Assembly (NCBI RefSeq): GCF_021261325.1
Contig: NZ_JAJSBI010000030.1
Span: forward strand, 58,438-122,437
From: Streptomyces guryensis
Lineage (GTDB): Bacteria; Actinomycetota; Actinomycetes; Streptomycetales; Streptomycetaceae
DNA: 64,000 nt
Direction of reading: 5' to 3'
Numbering within the stretch: position 1 is the first letter of the stretch; each line of letters starts with the position of its first letter. Both the position numbers and the translations under genes were made by a program. The notes below the pieces were generated by a model, which worked only from the letters and a program-made list of their open reading frames with translations, was not told the DNA's origin and searched no databases. Of the stretch, positions 50,718 through 59,300 are shown in pieces.

Positions 50718-51635
50718 TCAGTCGCGGCCGTGCCCCTTGGCCAGACGTTCGAGAACGGCACGGGCCATCGCTTCCTCACCCTTGGCGTTGGGGTGCGCGG
50801 GGGCGGCGGGCGAGGACGGCTGGAGCGGTTCGATCCAGCGGACGTCGGGCGCCTTGCACATGTCGTGCCCCACCGTGGGCCCGTAGGTGTCGACGTACTC
50901 CGCGCGGTCCCACTCGGCCACCAGGCGCAGCATCAGGTTCAGCCGCTTGCCGGTGTCCCGAAGATAGGCGAAGTCCTTGGCCGCGAACGGCACCGAGGGG
51001 TAGCACCCGCTGCCGTCGTCGGGCAGCAGGTCGGGGTAGCCGACGACGAGCACGCGGGCGTGCGGCGCCCTGGCGCGCACGGCGCGCAGCACCGCGTCGA
51101 TCTTGGGCGCGGTGCGCGCGATGTCGACCGCCAGCTGGTCGATCCCGGACGAGGCGTAGTAGCGCCGGCACGGGTCTCCCGTCGGATCCTGGGAGCTGAG
51201 GCGGGCGCAGGTGCCGATGATGGAGCTGAAACCGACGTCGTTGCCGCCGATCTGGACCGTCACCAGGTCGGTGGCGCGGTTCAGCGCGTTCAGCTGGGGC
51301 TCGTTGGTGCCCTGCGCCTTCCACATGTTGTCGGTCGTGGCTCCGCTGCAGCTCACGTCCTTGAACGCGGTCAGCTTTCGCTCCGCCGCCACGATCGAGG
51401 GGTAATTGTGGTCGGAGCGGGCGCAGTTGGCGTCCACCTGCGTCGGGATGAGGGGGCCCGCCGTATAGGAGTCCCCGAGAGACACATAGCGTGTGTCCCG
51501 GCCGTGTCCTCCGCCGTACGCCGCGGCAGGCGTCGTGGACGCCGCGACGAGGGCACAGCCCCCGAGCGCCGCCCCCACCGCGATCCCCCGCCGCCGACGT
51601 CTCGCCGCTGAGCCCGAACGCGTGTCGTCCGCCAT
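50718..51635 (-). CDS. Secreted SGNH-family esterase/lipase
   Basis: A 305-residue exported GDSL-type hydrolase. A twin-arginine-like or Sec signal (ARRRRRGIAVGAALGG, then hydrophobic to about AAAY-40) leads to the mature domain. Block I holds Ser56 in SLGDSYTAG, block III QIGGNDVGF, and block V His in HPNAKG near the C-terminus. Several cysteines fit disulfides of a secreted enzyme. It resembles Streptomyces lipases that cleave fatty-acid esters outside the cell. Upstream at 51713 is a palindrome of the TetR operator type. Alone in its transcription unit. Confidence 0.88.
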   Translation of the reverse strand: MADDTRSGSAARRRRRGIAVGAALGGCALVAASTTPAAAYGGGHGRDTRYVSLGDSYTAGPLIPTQVDANCARSDHNYPSIVAAERKLTAFKDVSCSGATTDNMWKAQGTNEPQLNALNRATDLVTVQIGGNDVGFSSIIGTCARLSSQDPTGDPCRRYYASSGIDQLAVDIARTAPKIDAVLRAVRARAPHARVLVVGYPDLLPDDGSGCYPSVPFAAKDFAYLRDTGKRLNLMLRLVAEWDRAEYVDTYGPTVGHDMCKAPDVRWIEPLQPSSPAAPAHPNAKGEEAMARAVLERLAKGHGRD

Positions 51636-51712
51636 GCGATTCCTCCCCCTGAGACCCGGACGTCGCGCGGAGCCGGCACCGAGGCGCGGGCATCACACAC
51701 GACGCAGCCTGT

Positions 51713-51726
51713 ATACCGCCCGGTAT
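51713..51726. promoter_or_regulatory. ATACCG-CC-CGGTAT palindrome upstream of the esterase
   Basis: A perfect six-base inverted repeat with a two-base spacer lies 78 bases before the esterase ATG, in the 289-base gap to the NfeD-like gene. ATAC-GTAT palindromes of this form are typical TetR-family operators. No TetR gene is in sight. Confidence 0.4.
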
Positions 51727-51924
51727 GTGTCGGGGGCCAGAGGCAGGAAGCAGGCAACTGGCCTTCCGGCAAAGAGAATCCGTCGGTTCCGGGGGCCCGC
51801 CTCCCCGCCGGCCGCGGGCGACGGCCTCCCCGCCACGCACGCCGAATCGACAAGCCCGTTGGGTCCCTGACCCAGGTAGGTCTATCGTCTGAATCGTGGG
51901 CCAGAACATAGGAGAGCGGCCGTG

Positions 51925-52176
51925 ATGCCGCAGGACGAAGCCGTGATCGGCTGCACGGGGAAGGTGCTCGTCGGAACCCGCGGATCCGCGGGGCCCGGCG
52001 AAATCCTGGTGCGGGTCAGAGGCGGTTCCGAGACCTTCCTCGCCTGGTCCGAAGATCCCCTGCCCACGGGGGCGACGGTGCTCGTGATCGAGTCGCGTGG
52101 ATGCCGGGAAGTCGGCGTCATCGAGTGGGTGGATCCATTGGACGCGCTGGGCGGCGACGCCGTCGACGCTGACTGA
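51925..52176 (+). CDS. NfeD-like C-terminal OB-fold domain protein
   Basis: An 83-residue protein of OB-fold form: the stretch GCTGKVLVGTRGSAGPGEILVRVRGG, then FLAWSEDPLPTGATVLVIESRG. NfeD proteins with flotillin neighbours have a C-terminal OB fold like this. Here no membrane helix is encoded. It lies 15 bases before the flotillin-like gene and in a typical NfeD-SPFH gene pair. A GTG three bases earlier is an alternative start; AGGAGAG is the ribosome site. Confidence 0.72.
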   Translation: MPQDEAVIGCTGKVLVGTRGSAGPGEILVRVRGGSETFLAWSEDPLPTGATVLVIESRGCREVGVIEWVDPLDALGGDAVDAD

Positions 52177-52191
52177 GGAGTAGAAAGAAAC

Positions 52192-53379
52192 ATGTTCGGA
52201 TACCGCGTTCCCGCTCCCGACGAGGCGATGTTGATCTCGGGAGGCAGGCGGGGACTGGGGGGCGCGCCGTTCCGAGTGGTGACGGGGCACGGCAAGTTCG
52301 TGCTCCCGATCTTCCGCAAGACCCGCTTCCTGACCCTGTCGATGTGTGAGGCCGAGGTCACGGAGACCTGTGTGACCAAGCAGGGCATCGCCCTGCACGT
52401 CCGCGCGGTCATCGCCTTCAAGGTCGGCAACGACCACGAGAGCATCATCAACGCGGGCCAGCGCTTCCTCTCCGACCAGGACCAGATGTCGGTCCTGACC
52501 GGCCGGATCTTCGCCGGTCACCTGCGGGCGATCATCGGCTCGATGACGGTCGAGGAGATCGTCACCGAGCGGCAGAAGCTCGCCGCGGAGGTCCTGGACA
52601 CCTCGAAGACCGAGATGGCGAAGATCGGTCTGATCGTGGACTCGCTGCAGATCCAGTCGATCGACGACGGCGACGTCGGCTACATCGACGCCATGTCCGC
52701 CCCGCACAAGGCGGCCATCCAGCGGCAGGCCCAGATCGCCCAGGCGCAGGCCACCCAGGCCTCGGTCGAGGCGGAGCAGGTGGCGGCGCGCAACCAGGCC
52801 GAGTACGCCCGGCAGACCGCCGTCGTGAAGGCGGAGTACTCGGCCGAGGTGGACCGGGCGCAGGCGCAGGCCGCCCAGGCCGGGCCGCTGGCCCAGGCGC
52901 ACGCCCAGCAGGAGGTGCTCGCCGCGCAGACCGAGCTGGCCCAGCGCCAGGCCAAGCTGCGTCAGCAGCAGCTGGTGGCCGAGATCGTGAAGCCCGCCGA
53001 GGCCGAGGCCGAGCGGATCAGGGTGCTCGCCGCCGCCGACGCGCAGCGCATGAAGATCCAGGCCGAGGCGGCCGCGTCGTACGACCGCGTCGCGCTCGAC
53101 CGGATGCTGATCGACCAGCTCCCGCAGATCGTGAAGGAGGCGGCGGGCGGCCTGGCCGGTGCCAACGTCAACGTCCTGAACGGCGCGGACGGCCTGGGCG
53201 AGATCGCCGCCGGCCTGGTCTCCCAGGGTCTGACCATCCTCGACTCGGTCCGGCAGAACCTGAACGGCCAGGACGCCACCGACGGCCGCCGCACCGAGGA
53301 GAACCCCGGCAGCGGCCTGCTCCAGCTGCGCTCGGGCAAGGACAGGAAGTCGGGCGACGGGCCGGTGGACGTCGACTAG
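52192..53379 (+). CDS. Flotillin/SPFH domain protein
   Basis: A 395-residue protein with an N-terminal SPFH domain (about residues 10-180) and a long alpha-helical coiled coil (about 185-330) rich in Ala, Gln and Glu: QAQIAQAQATQASVEAEQ, then AEAERIRVLAAADAQRMK. The N-terminus is not a clear membrane helix, although SPFH proteins usually attach to the membrane by a hairpin or lipidation. It should oligomerise into membrane-organising rafts and pair with the NfeD-like protein just upstream. A strong hairpin with a 17-base stem follows at 53441. Confidence 0.87.
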   Translation: MFGYRVPAPDEAMLISGGRRGLGGAPFRVVTGHGKFVLPIFRKTRFLTLSMCEAEVTETCVTKQGIALHVRAVIAFKVGNDHESIINAGQRFLSDQDQMSVLTGRIFAGHLRAIIGSMTVEEIVTERQKLAAEVLDTSKTEMAKIGLIVDSLQIQSIDDGDVGYIDAMSAPHKAAIQRQAQIAQAQATQASVEAEQVAARNQAEYARQTAVVKAEYSAEVDRAQAQAAQAGPLAQAHAQQEVLAAQTELAQRQAKLRQQQLVAEIVKPAEAEAERIRVLAAADAQRMKIQAEAAASYDRVALDRMLIDQLPQIVKEAAGGLAGANVNVLNGADGLGEIAAGLVSQGLTILDSVRQNLNGQDATDGRRTEENPGSGLLQLRSGKDRKSGDGPVDVD

Positions 53380-53429
53380 CCGCTCCGCGGGTGGTGCCGC
53401 GATGGGCCGTCTCTCGTCCGCGGCGCCAT

Positions 53430-53482
53430 CGTGGCTGGTCGCTGCGGTTCCCCGCGCCCTTTGGAGCGCGGGGAACCGCAGC
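53430..53482 (+). terminator. Strong hairpin terminator at the end of the flotillin gene, within repeat copy 3
   Basis: GCTGCGGTTCCCCGCGC (53441-53457) pairs perfectly over 17 bases with GCGCGGGGAACCGCAGC (53466-53482), with an eight-base loop. The preceding GTGGCTGGTCG block is shared with the intergenic repeats at 4612 and 25029. It ends the NfeD-flotillin unit. Confidence 0.85.
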
Positions 53483-53549
53483 GACTTCGTACGCGGCCCG
53501 GCCTGCCATAACGTAGAGGGTGATCACCATCTGACCGGGAGCCCCCCCC

Positions 53550-54671
53550 ATGACCGGTAGCCGCCGGAAGAGACCCGCCGAAGTCTCCGACGCCATCGAG
53601 CCCCCGCGCGACGTCGAACTGGTCGTCGGCGTGGTGTCGGTGACGATGCTGGTCGAGGCCCTGGGGGTGCTGTCCGGGTCCGACGTGTGGCTGCTCGGGC
53701 TGCTGGTCTTCCTGCCGGGGACGGCGTCGGCGCTGTGCACCGTCCGGCAGACCGGGTTCGTCGCCGCCTGGACATCGCTCGTCGTCACCACCACCGCAGT
53801 GGTGCGGGCCCCGGTCGGCGGGCACTGGCTCGACCGGCTGCTGCTGGTGCTGTTCACCCTCGCGCTGGCGGTGGCCTCCGTCTACGCCTGTCAGAGGCGC
53901 ATCAGGCGCGAGCACGAGATGCTGCGGCTGCGCTCCACCGCCGCGGCCATGCAGCGGCACATCCTGCATCCGCTGCCCCTGGTCACCGACGATGTCCTGG
54001 TCAACGGCGTCTATGAGCCCGTGCAGGAGGACCGGCTCGTCGGCGGCGACATCTACGACGTCGTCGACTCGCCCTTCGGCACCCGGGTGCTGATCGGCGA
54101 CGTACAGGGCAAGGGGCTGGCCGCCGTGGGCGCCGCGTTCGCCGTCATCGGCGCGTTCCGTGAGGCGGCCCACCGGGAGCCCACGCTCACCGCGCTCGTC
54201 GACGCCCTGGACGCCGCGGTCGTACGGCACAACTCCTACGCCGAACAGACCGGCGACGACGAGCGGTTCGTCACCGCGCTGATCATCGGCGTCGACGCGG
54301 GCGACGAGGTGCAGGTGGTCAACTGCGGCCACATTCCTCCCCGGTTGATGCACGAGGGCCTCGTCACCACACCGCCGCTGGACTCCGGCGTCCCGCTCGG
54401 TCTCGCCGAACTGGCAGCCGAACCCACGACCGTGGACTGGTTCGACTTCCCGGCCGGTTCGACGCTGCTGCTGACCACCGACGGCCTCACCGAGACCCGC
54501 GCCGACGACGGAACGTTCTACCCGCTCGACGAGCGACTGGCGAAGCACCTCGGCCTCTCCCCCACCGAACTGCCCCGGGCGCTGCACGAGGACGCCCTCG
54601 CGTTCACCGACGCCGACCGCCGGCACGACGACATCGCCGTCCTGACCGTCCGCCGCTCCCCGCGCCTGTGA
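53550..54671 (+). CDS. Membrane-anchored SpoIIE/PP2C-type phosphatase
   Basis: A 373-residue protein. Three hydrophobic helices lie in residues about 20-115 (VVSVTMLVEALGVLSG, LLGLLVFLPGTAS, LLLVLFTLALAVASV), then a linker and a SpoIIE-type PP2C phosphatase from about 150 (GGDIYDVVDS, GDVQGKGLAAV, NCGHIPP, TDGLTETR). PP2C-type phosphatases of this group dephosphorylate anti-sigma factor antagonists and control sigma activation in stress or sporulation. There is no PAS or GAF domain. It stands alone with a 165-base gap after the flotillin terminator. Confidence 0.86.
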   Translation: MTGSRRKRPAEVSDAIEPPRDVELVVGVVSVTMLVEALGVLSGSDVWLLGLLVFLPGTASALCTVRQTGFVAAWTSLVVTTTAVVRAPVGGHWLDRLLLVLFTLALAVASVYACQRRIRREHEMLRLRSTAAAMQRHILHPLPLVTDDVLVNGVYEPVQEDRLVGGDIYDVVDSPFGTRVLIGDVQGKGLAAVGAAFAVIGAFREAAHREPTLTALVDALDAAVVRHNSYAEQTGDDERFVTALIIGVDAGDEVQVVNCGHIPPRLMHEGLVTTPPLDSGVPLGLAELAAEPTTVDWFDFPAGSTLLLTTDGLTETRADDGTFYPLDERLAKHLGLSPTELPRALHEDALAFTDADRRHDDIAVLTVRRSPRL

Positions 54672-54755
54672 GCACCACCTTGCCCGGTTCGGCCCTCCTG
54701 CCCGTGCCGGTTAGCATCAGAGCTCCGGCGTGGCTCCCAGCAGAGGCGACAGAAC

Positions 54756-56387
54756 ATGGATCCGGCCGCGGTCTCCCCGCCCCCTGCGGGCGTCAGCCTG
54801 CGCCAGTTGCTGATGACCCTGGGCGACTCACTGGTGGAGGTGCAGGCCGCTCCCGCCGGACTGGACGTCGGGATCCAGAGCGTGGCGCTGCTCGATCCCG
54901 AGGACCCGCCGACGGCGCAGCCGGGCGAGCTGGTCCTGGTCATCGGTGCACGCGGCCGGGCCGCCTTTCCCGCGCTGCGGGCCGCCGGACGCGACGGGGC
55001 CGCCGCCGTGGTGGTCAAACTGGGCGGTGCCGGGCAGGCCGCCGCCCTCAGCGAGACCGCCGCCGAGGCCGGGGTCGCACTGCTCTCGCTGCGCGGCGAG
55101 GCACGCTGGGAGCAGGTGAGCGCACTGGCCCGCGCCGCCCTCGACGAAGCACCGCCGGGCGCGTACGAGGCAGCGGCCGAGGAGGGCGACCTGTTCTCGC
55201 TCGCCCAGACGACCGCGGTGCTGACCGGCGGCATCGTCAGCATCGAGGACGCCGCCAACCGCGTGCTGGCCTACTCCCGCTCAACCGACTCCGACGAGAT
55301 CGACGACCTGCGACGGCGCTCCATCCTCGGCTGGCAGGGCCCTGAGGCGTATCTGGCGAAGCTGCGCGAGTGGGGCGTCTTCCAGCATCTGCACTCCAGC
55401 GACAAGGTCATCGGTATCGACAGCCATCCGGAGCTGGGCATCCGGCGCCGGCTGGCGGTGGCCATCCGCTCCGGCGAGCGGCAGCTGGGCACCATCTGGG
55501 TGCAGGAGGGCTCGACGCCGCTGTCCGAGCACTCGGACCGGGCGCTGCTGGGCGCCGCCCGGGTCGCCGCGCACCACCTGGTGCGCCGCCGCCGGGAACT
55601 CTCCGACGACCTGACCCTCACCCGTACCCTGCTGGCCGGACTCCTGGAGGGAAGCACCGGACCCCAGCCGCTAGCCACCCATCTCGGCCTCGACGCCAGC
55701 CGCCCGGCCGCCGTCCTGGGCTTCTCGTACGGGACCGCCGAGGCGGTCACCGCCCCCGAGCTGACCCACACCGAGGTCACCAACCTGATCTCGGTGCAGA
55801 TCGCAGCCCGGCACCGCAGCGCCCTGGTCACCCAGGTCGACCCGCGTATCTACGTGCTGCTGCCCCAGCTTCCCCGCAGCATCGACACGGACACCCTGCG
55901 CAGCTGGGCGCAGGAGATCACCGACGCCGCCCACCGCCACCTGGGCCTGCCGCTGCGCGGCTCGATCGGCTGCCTGGTGTCCGGGCTCGGCCGGGCCCCC
56001 GACTCGCGCCGCGAGGCCGACCGCATTCTCGACGCGATGCCGGGCGCCGGCGTCGCCGCCGCGGTCGCCGCTCTGCCGGACATCCAGGCGGAGGTACTGA
56101 TCAGCGAAATGCTGACGCTGCTCTCCGCCCACCCCGAGATACGGGACCCACGGCTGACCGCACTGGTCGCCCACGACAGCCGGCACCAGGGCCGACTCGC
56201 CGAGTCCCTGCTGTCCTACCTCAACTGCTTCGGTGACGTCCGGGCGGCCGCCACCCAGCTGCATGTGCACCGCAACACGCTGCGCTACCGCATCCGCCGG
56301 GCCGAGGAGCTGACCGGTCTCGATCTGAGCCGCCCCGACCAGCGGCTGCTGGCCATGCTCCAGCTGCGGCTGCCGCCCGGCGTCTGA
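54756..56387 (+). CDS. PucR-family transcriptional regulator
   Basis: A 543-residue regulator. An N-terminal PucR-type ligand domain (about 20-150) is followed by a central GGDEF-like/CdaR region and a C-terminal helix-turn-helix (HTH_30): FGDVRAAATQLHVHRNTLRYRIRRAEELTG. Such proteins control purine, amino acid or GABA use. It lies 184 bases upstream of an amino-acid permease on the same strand. Inverted repeats at 56474-56525 lie in that gap, and the permease is its most likely target. Confidence 0.88.
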   Translation: MDPAAVSPPPAGVSLRQLLMTLGDSLVEVQAAPAGLDVGIQSVALLDPEDPPTAQPGELVLVIGARGRAAFPALRAAGRDGAAAVVVKLGGAGQAAALSETAAEAGVALLSLRGEARWEQVSALARAALDEAPPGAYEAAAEEGDLFSLAQTTAVLTGGIVSIEDAANRVLAYSRSTDSDEIDDLRRRSILGWQGPEAYLAKLREWGVFQHLHSSDKVIGIDSHPELGIRRRLAVAIRSGERQLGTIWVQEGSTPLSEHSDRALLGAARVAAHHLVRRRRELSDDLTLTRTLLAGLLEGSTGPQPLATHLGLDASRPAAVLGFSYGTAEAVTAPELTHTEVTNLISVQIAARHRSALVTQVDPRIYVLLPQLPRSIDTDTLRSWAQEITDAAHRHLGLPLRGSIGCLVSGLGRAPDSRREADRILDAMPGAGVAAAVAALPDIQAEVLISEMLTLLSAHPEIRDPRLTALVAHDSRHQGRLAESLLSYLNCFGDVRAAATQLHVHRNTLRYRIRRAEELTGLDLSRPDQRLLAMLQLRLPPGV

Positions 56388-56473
56388 GCCCGGCTTCGCA
56401 TTGTCCGGCCGTACAGCCATCGGGGACGACTTCGTCCCCGGGAACAAACACCTCCGCCCACAGCCGCCCATAC

Positions 56474-56525
56474 GCTTGCGCAAATCCATTTCCGCAAGTG
56501 AAACGGATCACTTCCCGCAAGGGAA
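56474..56525. promoter_or_regulatory. Clustered inverted repeats upstream of the permease
   Basis: CTTGCG at about 56475 and CGCAAG at 56493-56498 are inverted relative to each other; AAGTGA (56496-56501) pairs with TCACTT (56508-56513); and TTCCC pairs with GGGAA across GCAA (56512-56525). These overlapping palindromes lie 47 bases before the permease start and suit a PucR regulator that binds several operator elements. Confidence 0.5.
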
Positions 56526-56571
56526 CGGAACGCGGCGCGGACCCCGCCCCCGCGGCCCTCCCCACCACTCA

Positions 56572-58044
56572 ATGGATGTCGACATGACTACACGTCCCCC
56601 TGGTGCTGCGGCTCCTGCCACAGCTCCTCCCACCAGTGGTCAGACTCCCGAGCAGGCAGCCCTGCGGCCTGGTCTCAAGAACCGCCATCTGTCGATGATC
56701 GCCATCGGCGGGGTGATCGGCGCCGGTCTCTTCGTCGGCTCCGCCTCCGGCATCGCCGCCGCCGGGCCCGGCATCCTGCTCTCGTACGCGCTGGTCGGCG
56801 CCCTGGTCGTGTTCGTGATGCGGATGCTCGGCGAGATGGCCGCGGCGAACCCGAGCTCCGGCTCCTTCTCCGCCTACGCGGACCGGGCGCTCGGCCGGTG
56901 GGCCGGGTTCTCGATCGGCTGGCTGTACTGGTTCTTCTGGGTCGTCGTGCTCGCCGTGGAGGCGACCGCGGGCGCCAAGATCCTCGAAGGGTGGATTCCC
57001 GCCGTACCGCAGTGGGGATGGGCTCTGATCGTGATGCTCGTCCTCACCATCACGAACCTGGCCTCGGTCGGTTCCTTCGGCGAGTTCGAGTTCTGGTTCG
57101 CCGGCATCAAGGTCGTCGCCATCACCGGCTTCATCGTCCTCGGCGGCCTGGCGATCTTCGGTGTGCTGCCCGGCTCCGACCATGCCGCCACAGGCTTCGA
57201 CAACCTCACCTCGCACGGCGGCTTCCTGCCGAACGGCCCCGGTGCGATCCTCACCGGCATCCTGCTGGTCGTCTTCTCCTTCATGGGCAGCGAGATCGTC
57301 ACCCTCGCCGCCGGCGAGTCCCCCAACGCACGGCAGGCGGTCGCCAAGGCCACCCGGAGCGTGATCTGGCGGGTCGGCGTCTTCTACGTCGGCTCGATCC
57401 TCGTCGTGGTCTCGCTGTTGCCGTGGAACGACCCCTCGATCGCGAAGAAGGGCTCGTACGTGGCGGCCCTCGACTCGATCGGTATCCCGCACGCCGGCCA
57501 GATCATGAACTTCATCGTGCTGACCGCCGTGCTGTCCTGTCTCAACTCCGGCCTCTACACCGCCTCCCGGATGGCGTTCTCCCTCGGGCAGCGTGGCGAC
57601 GCCCCGCGCTCCTTGGTGCGGACGAACTCCCGCGGTGTCCCCCAGCCCGCGATCCTGGCCTCGGTGGCCTTCGGTTTCATCGCGGTCGGCTTCAACTACC
57701 TGTGGCCGGACACGGTCTTCCAGTTCCTGCTGAACTCCTCCGGCGCGGTCGCGCTCTTCGTCTGGCTGGTCATCTGCTTCTCGCAGCTGCGGATGCGGGG
57801 GATCATCCTGCGCGAGAACCCGGAGAAGCTCGTCGTCCGCATGTGGCTCTTCCCCTATCTGACCTGGGCCACCATCGGGATGATCTCCTTCGTCCTGCTC
57901 TACATGCTCACCGACGACAGCAAGGGCGGCGGACGCGTCCAGGTACTGCTCTCGGTGCTCGTGGCCGCTCTGGTGGTCGCGATCTCCCTGGTTCGCGAAC
58001 GCATCCGCCGGAACGCCACCCAGGACGCACTCGCGTCCCGGTAG
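56572..58044 (+). CDS. Amino acid (GABA-type) permease of the APC family
   Basis: A 490-residue transporter with about 12 membrane helices. The APC signature is SMIAIGGVIGAGLFVGSA at the first helix; a GabP/AnsP-type form follows (GEMAAANPSSGSFSAYADRALG, FSFMGSEIVTLAAGES). It imports amino acids or GABA with protons. ATGs at 56572 and 56584 are possible; I use the first. It follows the PucR regulator and ends in a strong hairpin at 58071. Confidence 0.88.
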   Translation: MDVDMTTRPPGAAAPATAPPTSGQTPEQAALRPGLKNRHLSMIAIGGVIGAGLFVGSASGIAAAGPGILLSYALVGALVVFVMRMLGEMAAANPSSGSFSAYADRALGRWAGFSIGWLYWFFWVVVLAVEATAGAKILEGWIPAVPQWGWALIVMLVLTITNLASVGSFGEFEFWFAGIKVVAITGFIVLGGLAIFGVLPGSDHAATGFDNLTSHGGFLPNGPGAILTGILLVVFSFMGSEIVTLAAGESPNARQAVAKATRSVIWRVGVFYVGSILVVVSLLPWNDPSIAKKGSYVAALDSIGIPHAGQIMNFIVLTAVLSCLNSGLYTASRMAFSLGQRGDAPRSLVRTNSRGVPQPAILASVAFGFIAVGFNYLWPDTVFQFLLNSSGAVALFVWLVICFSQLRMRGIILRENPEKLVVRMWLFPYLTWATIGMISFVLLYMLTDDSKGGGRVQVLLSVLVAALVVAISLVRERIRRNATQDALASR

Positions 58045-58070
58045 CCGCGGCGAACCGCCGCACCTTCTTC

Positions 58071-58101
58071 GGGGCTCCCCGCCGCTGCGGTGGGGAGCCC
58101 C
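58071..58101 (+). terminator. Hairpin terminator after the permease
   Basis: GGGGCTCCCC (58071-58080) and GGGGAGCCCC (58092-58101) form a perfect 10-base stem with an 11-base loop, 27 bases after the permease stop. Confidence 0.8.
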
Positions 58102-58282
58102 GGCGCGTCAACTGCCCTCATCCGGCAGGAGGTTCACTGACATCAGGTGTGAGCATCCACACCTCCTTCACCATTGCGCCACCCGCCTCCGCACGGCAGA
58201 GTGTTCGAACTGTTGGACGCGGCAAGCGAGTTGCTTGTACACGTCACGGCACGGCGTCACGGACGAGGCGGAAGGAAGACGT

Positions 58283-58957
58283 GTGAGCCCGATTTCGGTC
58301 CGGGGACTGGCAGTGGCCTCGGCCTCCGCGGTCACCGCTGTCGGAAGCGTCGTCGGCGCCGCCTCCCCCGGCACCACGCAGACGAACGACGCCGAAGCGA
58401 CGGCAGCCGGCTCGACGCTGCTCGCGGACCTGCCCGCAGGGCAGCAGGCCCAGGTGCAGACCGCGTCCCTGACGCAGCAGGCCGACGCCCAGGCCGTCCA
58501 GGCGGACGCGAGCGCCAGGAAGGGCGCCGAGGAGGCGGCCCGCAGGGCTGCCGCCGAGACCGCGGTCGCGAAGAAGGAAGCCGCGGAGAAGGCCGCCAAG
58601 GAGCGGACCGAAGCCAAGACGGCCCCCGCCCACAGCAGCGCCGTCGTCCCGGCCAAGAGCTCGTACACCGTCGCCGAGATCCAGGCCATAGCCCGGCAGA
58701 TCGTGCCCAGTGGCCAGTTCCAGTGCTTCAGCAACATCGTGGACCGCGAGTCCGGCTGGAACATGCAAGCCCTCAACGCCTCCTCCGGCGCCTACGGCCT
58801 CATGCAGGCGCTGCCCGGATACAAGTACGCGGCCGCCGGCTCGGACTGGCACACCAACCCCGCCACCCAGATCAAGTGGGGCCTGAACTACATGAACAGC
58901 ACGTACGGCAGCCCCTGCCAGGCCTGGAGCTTCTGGCAGACCCACCACGCGTACTGA
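58283..58957 (+). CDS. Secreted transglycosylase (lysozyme-like SLT domain) protein
   Basis: A 224-residue secreted protein. A signal-like segment (GLAVASASAVTAVGSVVGAA, about residues 8-27) is followed by an Ala/Glu/Lys-rich coiled-coil region (about 60-125) and then a C-terminal SLT-type domain (FSNIVDRESGWNMQALN with the catalytic Glu, and AYGLMQALPG). Such enzymes cleave peptidoglycan during growth and resuscitation. The GTG at 58283 follows GAAGGAAG. It is the last gene before the tRNA-Pro fragment and island boundary. Confidence 0.84.
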   Translation: MSPISVRGLAVASASAVTAVGSVVGAASPGTTQTNDAEATAAGSTLLADLPAGQQAQVQTASLTQQADAQAVQADASARKGAEEAARRAAAETAVAKKEAAEKAAKERTEAKTAPAHSSAVVPAKSSYTVAEIQAIARQIVPSGQFQCFSNIVDRESGWNMQALNASSGAYGLMQALPGYKYAAAGSDWHTNPATQIKWGLNYMNSTYGSPCQAWSFWQTHHAY

Positions 58958-58980
58958 CCAGCCCGGACGCCACACACAAG

Positions 58981-59016
58981 AAGGGTCCTCACAGGCATCT
59001 GCCTGCGAGGACCCTT
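58981..59016 (-). terminator. tRNA-type hairpin terminator
   Basis: AAGGGTCCTC (58981-58990) pairs with GAGGACCCTT (59007-59016) over 10 bases, with a central AGGCA/TGCCT inner stem. It is where the terminator of a minus-strand tRNA gene would sit, directly downstream (in the minus-strand sense) of the tRNA-Pro 3' fragment. Confidence 0.8.
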
Positions 59017-59021
59017 CGCAC

Positions 59022-59046
59022 CGTCGGGACGACAGGATTTGAATCC
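59022..59046 (-). other. tRNA-Pro 3' end fragment, putative attachment site
   Basis: On the minus strand the sequence ATTCAAATCCTGTCGTCCCG followed by AC matches the T-loop, T-stem and acceptor 3' strand of Streptomyces tRNA-Pro. The rest of the tRNA (D arm and anticodon arm) is absent upstream, that is at higher coordinates. The sequence is interrupted right after the T-loop. Integrating elements that target the 3' end of tRNA genes leave exactly this fragment at the chromosomal side. The att core is probably the 22-base shared segment. Confidence 0.6.
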
Positions 59047-59300
59047 GTTTCCTTCGGGTCGGGACGCTCGGACGAACACGATGCCGATCCTCTGGCACGG
59101 ACCGCACGAGCAGCCGGGCAAGCGGGATCTGACGATGGCGTTCGTGGTCGCGGTGCCGCAGACGTGCGAGCTGCTGGCCATGGCTGCAGTGGCGCTCGGG
59201 CCCGGTATTCGTGGGGTCGTTCTCCAGCGACCTGCTGGTCGGGCCGGGGCCGCTCTTGCGCCCCGAGCACCTCTCTGCCGTCGTCCACGCGGCGCGAACG

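Noticed and set aside
58130..58282. Possible c-di-AMP (ydaO) riboswitch before the secreted transglycosylase
   Set aside because: This riboswitch often precedes such genes in Streptomyces, but I could not find its conserved core motifs in the leader.
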